Positions 6,974 to 12,920 of a stretch of 12,920 bases of DNA are shown here, piece after piece. A program made the position numbers and the translations under genes. This stretch comes from Liminaster sp964567855 (GTDB lineage Bacteria; Bacteroidota; Bacteroidia; Bacteroidales; UBA3663). The notes under the pieces are model-generated. The model did no database searches, was not told the origin of the DNA, and saw only the letters and a list, made by a program, of their open reading frames with translations. Location: the NCBI GenBank assembly GCA_964567855.1, contig CAZMOE010000055.1:1-12920 (forward strand), written 5' to 3'. Numbering within the stretch: position 1 is the first letter of the stretch; each line of letters opens with the position of its first letter.

Positions 6974-8182
6974 ATGAAAATGAAATTACTGACTCCTAGT
7001 CTGGCCGTCATAGGCGGCACCACCTGGCTTTTGGCCAGCTGTTCGGACAACATCAACTCCTACTCTTCAACTATCGCTCCCGTCGATGAGGTTGTGTATT
7101 ACATCTCAGGAACCGTTTACGACAATTTCGGCAATACATTGCGAGACGTTGACGTAAAAAGCAATGGCAAGGAAGTAGAAACCGACGCGCAGGGCGTCTA
7201 CATCCTTCCCGTGAAGAAATCAGGCAATCACACCGTCACATTTGAAGAAGACGGCTATCTGAAACAAAGCGTCCAAATCTCAATTCCGAGCAACGCCGGA
7301 ATCTTTTCCGAAGTTCCGCTTTCCATTACTCTTTCCCCCATCTCTACCGTAGAGATCACACCGTCAGCAGCTGATACAACGTTCATCGTTGCATCCAACA
7401 ACGGTACGTTGGCCGAAGCCGGTACCGATCCCGGCAGCAACGCCCCGACGAATGAAAGCGCCATCGGACTGGAAATCCCGGCCAATGCCACTGACAAGAA
7501 ACTGCGCGTGTCTTATTACACCTACCCGACAGGGGTGATGACCGCACAACCCGGCAACAGTGAAATCGCACTCGGAGCTGTCAATATTACACCTGATGTC
7601 GATAGTTTCCAGGATGAGAAAAAGGTTAAAATCAACATCAGCAACCCGATTCCAGGAACTTACTTTTCCAATCTGGCACTGATCAATGTTGGCAAAAGCG
7701 AGAAAATTCAGACTCCATACAATGCTGTCACCAACGAATATGCGACCGAAATCACCCACTTTTCAGACTGGGCTTTTCTGGTTCCCGTACAGACTACATT
7801 CACCAGCGGTGAAGAGGTAAAATACATCGATACCGACAACAGCGGCAATACACAGACCCTCCGCAACAAGGAAATCAAGTATTCCTTCACTAACGGCTGG
7901 GAAGTAACCGACTGCTCCGACCCGGCTATGAAAGATGTTCTGACACGCCTCGTCACGAACTATAAAGGCTTTAAGTCCGGTGTCGTCAATCGGGCACGCA
8001 CTGAAAAAGTCAATGTAACTGCCGGCGGAATCCTGCGTTTTACCTATACCCAGAATTACCGTACCGAAGTCTACACATTCACCTTTGCCAATAATAGCAA
8101 TGTCACTCTTACCGTCAAGCAATATCTCGACCTTACGACCAGCTTCCTGTATGTCGGTCATTCCGGAGGCTCCGGCGAATAA
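6974..8182 (+). CDS. Surface/periplasmic lipoprotein with carboxypeptidase-regulatory-like domain
   Basis: A 402-residue predicted lipoprotein. The signal peptide ends in a lipobox (LLASC), so Cys23 should be lipidated; it is followed by SDN, and acidic residues just after the Cys often favour surface export in Bacteroidota (inference). Residues about 43-110 form a beta-sandwich of the CarboxypepD_reg type, with ISGTVYDNFGNTLRDVDV, TDAQGVYIL and VTFEEDGYLKQSV in order. The middle (about 130-270) is beta-rich with ATDKKLRVSYYTYPTG. The C-terminal part (about 285-395) has WEVTDCSDPAMKDVL and a repeated beta pattern that I do not recognise. There is no enzyme motif. An alternative ATG lies two codons on. 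The OmpA-family gene starts 42 bases downstream on the same strand, suggesting an operon. No confident promoter was seen in 6872-6973. Confidence 0.8.
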   Translation: MKMKLLTPSLAVIGGTTWLLASCSDNINSYSSTIAPVDEVVYYISGTVYDNFGNTLRDVDVKSNGKEVETDAQGVYILPVKKSGNHTVTFEEDGYLKQSVQISIPSNAGIFSEVPLSITLSPISTVEITPSAADTTFIVASNNGTLAEAGTDPGSNAPTNESAIGLEIPANATDKKLRVSYYTYPTGVMTAQPGNSEIALGAVNITPDVDSFQDEKKVKINISNPIPGTYFSNLALINVGKSEKIQTPYNAVTNEYATEITHFSDWAFLVPVQTTFTSGEEVKYIDTDNSGNTQTLRNKEIKYSFTNGWEVTDCSDPAMKDVLTRLVTNYKGFKSGVVNRARTEKVNVTAGGILRFTYTQNYRTEVYTFTFANNSNVTLTVKQYLDLTTSFLYVGHSGGSGE

Positions 8183-8224
8183 CTTGTGACAAACGAAATT
8201 TCAACCTAAAAACCTGTTATCGAT

Positions 8225-9481
8225 ATGAGAAAAAAATTATTATTATCTTCTGTGCTTTCTCTGTGCGGACTTTCGCTTATAGCACAAAATGAAAATACCT
8301 GGGGCCCGTTTGAACCCACCACTCCCTGGAGTAATATCTATGTCGGCATAGACGGTGGTGCTCAAACTATCTGGGGTAACAGCAAATTGTCTCCATTACG
8401 CCACAACGCCGACATCCAGATCGGCAAACTATGGAGCCCATTCTTCTCCACCCGTTTAAAATTCGAGATGGGACGTTTCAAAACCACTGAAAACGGCACC
8501 GAATATAAGAACAAGCAATTTACCTCTTTCGTATGGCACGCCGACGCCGTATTCAACTTCTCCAATATCTTCGGCGGCTATAAGCCGGAGCGCTTCTATA
8601 ACATCAAAGGTTTTCTCGGCTTAGGAGCCGAACACACCTGGGGTGCAGGCAACGTTCTCGCCAACTATGAAAGCCGCAAGGCGACACAACTTGCCGTATT
8701 CGCCGGTATCACCAACACCTTCCGTTTAAGTCCTGCCATCGACCTCAACTTTGAAGTCCAGGGCGCGTTGATGCCCAAGGAAATCGAAGGCGAGCCGAAC
8801 CGCGGCTGGCGTCCTCACGGCCAATTAAGCGCCATGATCGGCGTCGCCTACAAGTTCAAACCGAGAGGATTCACCGGCGTCACCCGAAGCGACAACAGCC
8901 GCCATGTTCAGCGCATCACCCAGTTGGAGCGGGAACTCAATACCTGCACACAGCAAAACCGCCAATACCAACAGGATCTGCAGAATACCCGCAATGCGCT
9001 CCAAGCCGCCCAGGCCGCAGCCCCCAGTTGCGCCACCAATCCGCAGGCGGGCCAGCAGCAAGTATCCTGTCCTACGAATATGGCATGCGGCTGCCCCACC
9101 GGCAACTGTACTTGCGGCAAATCGAAAGACAAAAAGCAGCAAAATCGGGCCAATACCACGGTAATGCCTGAAATGGCCGTGTTCTTCAACATCAACAGTG
9201 CCAAGATTTCTGCCCGCGAGACTCTCCAGCTTCAGCTTTATGCCGACGCTATCAAAGCGGCCTGCTGCCCATACGTTGTCGTAGGCTATGCCGACATCCA
9301 GACCGGTTCACGCGCCTATAATGAGAAACTGGCCCTAAGCCGTGCCGAAGCTGTAGTCAATATGTTGGTCAACAAATACGGTGTCAACCCCTCTCTGCTG
9401 AAAGCGCAGGTCGGCAATCTTGACAATCCGCCTTTCACCGACACTATCTACAACCGCACGTCAATCATTCGCGTACCCTGA
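8225..9481 (+). CDS. OmpA-family outer membrane protein with coiled-coil and Cys-rich linker
   Basis: A 418-residue protein with a signal peptide (cleavage near Ala20/Gln21). Residues about 36-212 alternate polar and hydrophobic strands rich in Gly and aromatics and end in SAMIGVAYKFKP, as expected for an eight-stranded OmpA-like barrel. Residues about 226-262 (VQRITQLERELNTCTQQNRQ and on) form a short coiled coil. A Cys-rich segment follows (C241, C269, C282, C288, C290, C295, C297). From about 313 the OmpA C-terminal domain begins (PEMAVFFNINSAKI). GYADIQTGSRAYNEKLALSR (354-373) carries Asp357 and Arg373, the two residues that usually bind diaminopimelate of peptidoglycan, within a near-complete NX2LSX2RAX2V motif. 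It should tie the outer membrane to the cell wall. It is probably co-transcribed with the lipoprotein upstream. Confidence 0.88.
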   Translation: MRKKLLLSSVLSLCGLSLIAQNENTWGPFEPTTPWSNIYVGIDGGAQTIWGNSKLSPLRHNADIQIGKLWSPFFSTRLKFEMGRFKTTENGTEYKNKQFTSFVWHADAVFNFSNIFGGYKPERFYNIKGFLGLGAEHTWGAGNVLANYESRKATQLAVFAGITNTFRLSPAIDLNFEVQGALMPKEIEGEPNRGWRPHGQLSAMIGVAYKFKPRGFTGVTRSDNSRHVQRITQLERELNTCTQQNRQYQQDLQNTRNALQAAQAAAPSCATNPQAGQQQVSCPTNMACGCPTGNCTCGKSKDKKQQNRANTTVMPEMAVFFNINSAKISARETLQLQLYADAIKAACCPYVVVGYADIQTGSRAYNEKLALSRAEAVVNMLVNKYGVNPSLLKAQVGNLDNPPFTDTIYNRTSIIRVP

Positions 9482-9516
9482 TTCTCTCATTTCCTTTATA
9501 TCCTATAAATTAAAAG

Positions 9517-9569
9517 CCCCTTGGACCGCTTTCATCCCGTTACGGAAAGAAAGAACCGTCCAAGGGGTT
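9517..9569. terminator. Probable bidirectional terminator between convergent genes
   Basis: A perfect 10-bp inverted repeat, CCCCTTGGAC (9517-9526) with GTCCAAGGGG (9558-9567), encloses a smaller hairpin, CTTTC (9529-9533) with GAAAG (9545-9549). On the minus strand the stem is followed by CTTTTAATTT, a good T-tract for the phosphotransferase gene. On the plus strand only TT follows, so termination of the OmpA transcript there is less certain. Confidence 0.7.
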
Positions 9570-9608
9570 CTACATATCGCCACCTCAAGAAAATCTGCGG
9601 CTTATCTG

Positions 9609-11018
9609 TCAATATGCCTGCTTATCGCCGGCCACGGCATTGAAAACCGTCATGAACATAATCTTGATATCCAGCCAGAATGACCAATTCTCGATATACC
9701 AAACATCTTTCTTGATTCGATCCTCCATCTGACTGAGCTCTTTGGTCTCGCCACGGGCTCCTGTAACCTGTGCCCATCCGGTAATACCCGGGCGCACCCA
9801 ATGGCGCACCATATACTTGTCGATCAAAGCGGAATATTCTTCCGTATGCCGGACCATATGCGGACGAGGGCCGACAATCGACATATCGCCTTTCAATACA
9901 TTAATGAACTGAGGCAGCTCATCGACACTCGATTTGCGCAGGAAATTCCCGAATTTGGTCTTCCGTGGATCATCCTTTGTGGCCTGCAGTTTATCTGAAT
10001 CCGCGTTGACTTTCATCGAGCGGAATTTATAGCAATAAAACTCCTCTCCGTTCAGCCCGTTACGCTTCTGTTTGAAAAAAACCGGTCCGGGCGACGTAAT
10101 TTTTGTAATCAAACCCACTATGGGATAAATAATCAACCAGAAAGGAATCATAAAAAGTCCTGAGACGAAGATGTCGAAAGTGCGCTTGACGAACCGATTC
10201 TCTATCAGCATCAAAGGGTCCTCGCGGATATAGAGTACAGGCACCTGCCCGAGGATTTCCATCTGCATGGTGCGTTTCAGATAGGTCCGGACATTCGGCA
10301 CGCTGAAAAAGCGGATGCAATTATGCTCGCAATAACTGATAATCGGCCGAATATCCGCCGCCTGAGCCGATGGCAGACAGCAATAGAGCTGCTGCACACG
10401 GTTTTCCTGCAGATAAGGGATGACGCTTTCCACAGTTCCGAGGAATGTCATTTGTTCGGGGAAGGTATCCACCGGCTTTTCGCAGAAATATCCCAATACT
10501 TTATAGCCGTAGAACGGATTTTTCATCTCCTGATATAGCTCCAGGATATTATCCTTGCCACCGACAAAGACGACCCTATGGATATTGTGACCCAAGCTGC
10601 GGAAGTAGCGGATCACACCCTTCGCACAAAAACGCCAGAGAATAAAAGTAACGCATATCGTGAGAAATAAACCGAGCAAACGCCACGGTTCGAAAATGGA
10701 CATCCGGTTCACAAGCGTCACCACGATCAGGAAACATGCCGCCATGTAGAAGGTGGAAAGAAACACGTTCTGTAAAATGGAGCCTGCACGAGAAGAACGA
10801 TAGAAAAATGAAATCGGACGAAGCCAAACCCCGATGATATAGCAAAAACTCAGCAAAGTGGTCATCCAATTATACAAGGCAGAAAAATCCGAGAGATTTC
10901 CCCCGGAATAAGAAAATTGATCTTTGAAGAAGGCATAAAAAATACCGTTCAACAAGATAATTTCGCTCATATACATAGCCAATTTCAAAGCTCCCGTCAA
11001 ATGAGTTACTTGCTTCAT
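9609..11018 (-). CDS. Polyprenyl-phosphate sugar-1-phosphate transferase (WcaJ/UndP-glucose phosphotransferase type)
   Basis: A 469-residue inner-membrane enzyme that probably puts the first sugar-1-phosphate on undecaprenyl phosphate to start an exopolysaccharide or capsule repeat unit. Four N-terminal hydrophobic segments (about 10-31, 50-66, 85-103, 112-130) lead to a Rossmann-like CoA-binding-3 domain (about 147-270, with VVFVGGKDNILE). A hydrophobic membrane segment follows (about 281-306), then the bacterial sugar transferase domain. Motifs are KFRSM (331-335), the catalytic pair Asp366-Glu367 in SSVDELPQF, MSIVGPRPHM (379-388) and RPGITGWAQVTGARGE (409-424). The frame is open upstream to a TTG at 11057, but that codon overlaps the promoter -7 box, so I take the ATG at 11018. 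The gene stands alone, with no flippase or polymerase nearby. The sugar (Glc or Gal) is not visible. Confidence 0.93.
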   Translation of the reverse strand: MKQVTHLTGALKLAMYMSEIILLNGIFYAFFKDQFSYSGGNLSDFSALYNWMTTLLSFCYIIGVWLRPISFFYRSSRAGSILQNVFLSTFYMAACFLIVVTLVNRMSIFEPWRLLGLFLTICVTFILWRFCAKGVIRYFRSLGHNIHRVVFVGGKDNILELYQEMKNPFYGYKVLGYFCEKPVDTFPEQMTFLGTVESVIPYLQENRVQQLYCCLPSAQAADIRPIISYCEHNCIRFFSVPNVRTYLKRTMQMEILGQVPVLYIREDPLMLIENRFVKRTFDIFVSGLFMIPFWLIIYPIVGLITKITSPGPVFFKQKRNGLNGEEFYCYKFRSMKVNADSDKLQATKDDPRKTKFGNFLRKSSVDELPQFINVLKGDMSIVGPRPHMVRHTEEYSALIDKYMVRHWVRPGITGWAQVTGARGETKELSQMEDRIKKDVWYIENWSFWLDIKIMFMTVFNAVAGDKQAY

Positions 11019-11054
11019 AAAAAATATTTGTTTTAAATAGATATATTCGACTTG

Positions 11055-11086
11055 CAAATATATATTTTTTTCATTTACCCTACAAC
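11055..11086 (-). promoter_or_regulatory. Promoter of the sugar-phosphate transferase gene
   Basis: The minus strand reads GTTG (11083-11086), a 20-base spacer, then TATATTTG (11055-11062). The -7 box is a full match and the -33 box matches three of four bases. The leader of about 30 bases runs to the ATG at 11018, and the box rules out the upstream TTG start. Confidence 0.72.
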
Positions 11087-11178
11087 TTTTAACCTGGCAA
11101 TTTCCGGGCCTATTAAGCTTTTAATTAATTACAATCCTTTTTTTCACACAGGAACGCCCGCAACCTTTCTCCGCAACA

Positions 11179-11973
11179 TCAAACAGCCACAACCCCTTTT
11201 ATATGAGGATGCGCCTGATAATCAAGCAATGTAAAATCTTCATATTTAAACCCGCAGATGTCTGTCACGGCCGGATCAAGTTGCATTTTCGGCAACGGAT
11301 ACGGCTCGCGCGACAACTGCAAACGGGCCTGATCCAGATGATTGAGGTAAATGTGGGCATCCCCGAGCGTATGCACAAACGTGCCGGGCTGCAGTCCGGT
11401 CACCTGCGCGGCCATCAGTAACAACAAGGCGTAAGAAGCAATATTGAAAGGGACACCGAGAAAAATATCCCCGGACCGCTGATAAAGCTGAAGACTCAAT
11501 TTACCATCGGCCACATAAAACTGGAACAGCGTGTGGCACGGCGGCAAGGCCATGTCCTTGATCGAAGCCACGTTCCAGGCGCTGACAATGATGCGCCGTG
11601 AATCCGGATTATTTTTAATCGTATCTATCGCCTCCCGCAGCTGATCAATGTGGCCGCCCTCGTAATCAGGCCAGGATCGCCACTGATAGCCATAAATCGG
11701 CCCGAGTTCACCGTCCTCGCCGGCCCATTCGTTCCAGATGCGCACGCCGTTTTCCTGCAGATAGCGCACATTCGTATCCCCGTTGATGAACCAAAGCAAC
11801 TCGTGGATGATGGATTTGAGATGCAACTTCTTGGTTGTGACCAGCGGAAAGCCTTCCGACAAGTCGAAACGCATCTGATGGCCGAATACGCTCATCGTGC
11901 CGGTGCCGGTACGGTCTTCCTTTCGCACACCCTCGGTCAAAACGCGGGAAACAAGGTCAAGATATTGTTTCAT
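11179..11973 (-). CDS. thyA: Thymidylate synthase
   Basis: A 264-residue cytosolic enzyme, exactly the length of E. coli ThyA. It makes dTMP from dUMP using methylene-tetrahydrofolate, which is oxidised to dihydrofolate. Key residues fall at the E. coli numbers: Arg21 (EDRTGTGT), Arg126-Arg127 (DSRRIIVSAWN), catalytic Cys146 in LPPCHTLFQFYV, Asp169 and Asn177 in RSGDIFLGVPFN, and His207/Tyr209 in GDAHIYLNH. The C-terminus, IKGVVAV, is the mobile closing tail. The frame is open upstream to 12030, but those 19 residues overlap the promoter, so the ATG at 11973 is the start. In many bacteria folA (DHFR) follows thyA; here the sugar transferase gene with its own promoter follows, and folA is not in the window. 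Confidence 0.98.
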   Translation of the reverse strand: MKQYLDLVSRVLTEGVRKEDRTGTGTMSVFGHQMRFDLSEGFPLVTTKKLHLKSIIHELLWFINGDTNVRYLQENGVRIWNEWAGEDGELGPIYGYQWRSWPDYEGGHIDQLREAIDTIKNNPDSRRIIVSAWNVASIKDMALPPCHTLFQFYVADGKLSLQLYQRSGDIFLGVPFNIASYALLLLMAAQVTGLQPGTFVHTLGDAHIYLNHLDQARLQLSREPYPLPKMQLDPAVTDICGFKYEDFTLLDYQAHPHIKGVVAV

Positions 11974-11999
11974 GATGGAAAACGTTTGGTTTAAAGTTG

Positions 12000-12033
12000 C
12001 AAAAATAATCGTTTTTGTCGAATTTTCCACAAT
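12000..12033 (-). promoter_or_regulatory. Promoter of thyA
   Basis: The minus strand has TATTTTTG (12000-12007), a full -7 match, with ATTG (12030-12033) as the -33 box after a 22-base spacer, slightly longer than usual. The leader is about 20 bases. Confidence 0.65.
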
Positions 12034-12081
12034 TCAGACGGATATCTGCGAAATTTATTTTTCTCATCCGGAAACGCCACC

Positions 12082-12150
12082 GATTGCAGACTCCACTCCT
12101 GCCAGCGGATAAGCCGCGGGAAAATGTGTCATGCCACCGCCACTGCAATC
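12082..12150. repeat. Long-range inverted repeat upstream of thyA
   Basis: GATTGCAG (12082-12089) and CTGCAATC (12143-12150) are exact inverted copies 53 bases apart. Between them lies a small GCGG/CCGC hairpin (12105-12117). The pair lies in the gene-free stretch upstream of the thyA promoter. No T-tract follows directly. Function unknown; chance is possible. Confidence 0.35.
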
Positions 12151-12208
12151 CGAGATAAAAAATTAATTATCAACAGTAAATGACACCTATAACATCCGCC
12201 GGATATTA

Positions 12209-12328
12209 TCAAATCGAACGTTCCATCACCTTGCAGCCTTCAATCACACCCCATACGACATAGAAGCGCCACCAGAAACTTGCCACTGACACCTGTTCAC
12301 GGCAAAAGATGGAAAAACAAAAGCACAT
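12209..12328 (-). CDS. Possible small ORF overlapping the end of the membrane-protein gene
   Basis: A 39-codon frame (MCFCFSIFCREQVSVASFWW at its start) begins 32 bases inside the end of the upstream membrane-protein gene in another frame and stops at TGA 12209. Its aromatic, hydrophobic middle (SFWWRFYVVWGVIEG) could be a single membrane segment. It could be a translationally coupled small protein, a frameshifted tail of the gene upstream, or chance. There is no ribosome-binding evidence. Confidence 0.25.
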   Translation of the reverse strand: MCFCFSIFCREQVSVASFWWRFYVVWGVIEGCKVMERSI

Positions 12329-12761
12329 TAACCGCCATCAAGAAAAGCCACCCTACAACAAAAATGAGCAAATTGACCATAACATAAGACATTCTCCATC
12401 GGACCGACAGCCGGACCAGATCGGAAACGCAAATATCAAACGCGCAATGCGAAGGGAGACGGTAATGCCGGATCATACATATAAACCCAGCGATATATAT
12501 GCTTGCATAGCCGAAGAAAACAATTACACCAACCGCCTTCTGCCACGTAAAACCATCGGCACATGCCATCCAAATGCCTGCAAGCGGCAGTAAACCGGAG
12601 AACAGCAGCAGCACGCCCTGCACATAAAGGTTCATCAGCACGGAAACCTGCATATAGTTCAGCCGAAGCACTTTCCCCAAAAGCAACAGAAACTGCTGGC
12701 AAAACACGAAAAACAAAGATCCAATAAATGAGGAACAAGAAAATATTTTTCGAATACCCAT
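12297..12761 (-). CDS. Small hypothetical membrane protein with four predicted helices
   Basis: A 154-residue protein I do not recognise. It has four hydrophobic stretches, roughly residues 6-30, 42-66, 75-97 and 124-150, separated by short loops. One loop is basic (RHYRLPSHC) and another reads VRLSVRWR, which suggests inner-membrane insertion. There is no enzymatic motif. The frame is open to a TTG at 12779, but the ATG at 12761 gives a normal N-terminus (MGIRKIF). A -7 box at 12870-12877 would give a leader of about 100 bases. No terminator was seen between it and the thyA promoter. The hydrophobic pattern suggests a real gene, but the family is unknown. Confidence 0.6.
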   Translation of the reverse strand: MGIRKIFSCSSFIGSLFFVFCQQFLLLLGKVLRLNYMQVSVLMNLYVQGVLLLFSGLLPLAGIWMACADGFTWQKAVGVIVFFGYASIYIAGFICMIRHYRLPSHCAFDICVSDLVRLSVRWRMSYVMVNLLIFVVGWLFLMAVNVLLFFHLLP

Positions 12762-12785
12762 ATTTCTATTTGATTCCAATTGAAA

Positions 12786-12842
12786 TTATACAGCTCTCCA
12801 TAACAGAATTAAACCACTCCTCTGTTTCAAAATTTCAGTCAT
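12786..12842 (-). other. Possible 18-codon upstream ORF in the leader
   Basis: Between the -7 box at 12870-12877 and the membrane-protein ATG, an ATG frame encodes MTEILKQRSGLILLWRAV and then TAA. It could be a leader peptide or chance; there is no run of one amino acid typical of attenuators. Confidence 0.2.
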
Positions 12843-12869
12843 TCATCTTCTATCTTAAAAAAAACGCGA

Positions 12870-12877
12870 CAAAAGTA
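12870..12877 (-). promoter_or_regulatory. -7 box upstream of the membrane-protein gene
   Basis: The minus strand reads TACTTTTG, a full TAnnTTTG match. No clear -33 box lies 19-22 bases upstream. It predicts an RNA start near 12863. Confidence 0.5.
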
Positions 12878-12920
12878 CATAAAAAACTTGAGATTTTTAC
12901 ACCGGCAGGATAAAAAATCA

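Noticed and set aside
8904..9204. Overlapping frames in the OmpA linker region on both strands
   Set aside because: Open only because of the G+C-rich Gln/Ala/Pro codons of the real gene.
11019..11057. Upstream TTG start of the sugar-phosphate transferase
   Set aside because: The codon overlaps the promoter -7 box and would not be transcribed.
11974..12030. 19-residue N-terminal extension of ThyA
   Set aside because: It overlaps the promoter, and the 264-residue form matches E. coli ThyA in length and numbering.
1..12920. Mobile element, CRISPR, phage or defence system
   Set aside because: No transposase, integrase, repeat-spacer array, terminal repeats or defence-type gene was found, and no tRNA-associated attachment site or repeated tRNA fragment is visible.

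Overview
This window is an ordinary-looking chromosomal segment from a member of the Bacteroidota, most likely the order Bacteroidales. The clearest sign is the promoters: several intergenic gaps hold the Bacteroidota sigma pair, a -33 TTG-type box and a -7 TAnnTTTG/TAnnTTCG box 19-22 bases apart. Start codons lack strong Shine-Dalgarno sequences and follow A/T-rich leaders. Gene content agrees: a Bacteroidales-type OmpA protein, an SCSDN-type lipoprotein and a PGK with a charged Lys/Glu-rich insert. The genus cannot be fixed from this window.

Layout. (1) 1-435: four minus-strand tRNA genes, transcribed Asn-Tyr-Gly-Lys from one near-perfect promoter; tRNA-Lys runs off the left edge. (2) 477-3012: two divergent glycosyltransferases, a GT2-type (minus) and a GT-B type (plus), with promoter elements in the gap. 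(3) 3043-4893: a secreted alpha/beta-hydrolase (carbohydrate-esterase-like) and a CvfB-type S1 RNA-binding protein, both minus. (4) 5030-6871: thioredoxin and phosphoglycerate kinase (plus), ended by a strong intrinsic terminator. (5) 6974-9481: a lipoprotein and an OmpA-family outer membrane protein, probably one operon, closed by a large inverted repeat. (6) 9609-12033 (minus): a polyprenyl-phosphate sugar-1-phosphate transferase that would start a surface polysaccharide, and thymidylate synthase, each with its own promoter. (7) 12209-12877 (minus): a small unknown four-helix membrane protein, a possible overlapping mini-ORF and a leader with a possible upstream ORF.

How they work together. 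Most are independent housekeeping genes (tRNAs, trxA, pgk, thyA, cvfB). A loose cell-envelope theme links the two glycosyltransferases, the initiating phosphotransferase, the exported esterase and the lipoprotein/OmpA pair, but they are scattered over both strands and do not form a polysaccharide locus. I found no CRISPR array, transposase, integrase, phage gene, toxin-antitoxin pair or defence system. The least explained parts are the lipoprotein/OmpA pair with a cysteine-rich linker, the Ala/Gly-rich insert in the GT2 protein, and the small-gene region at the right end.
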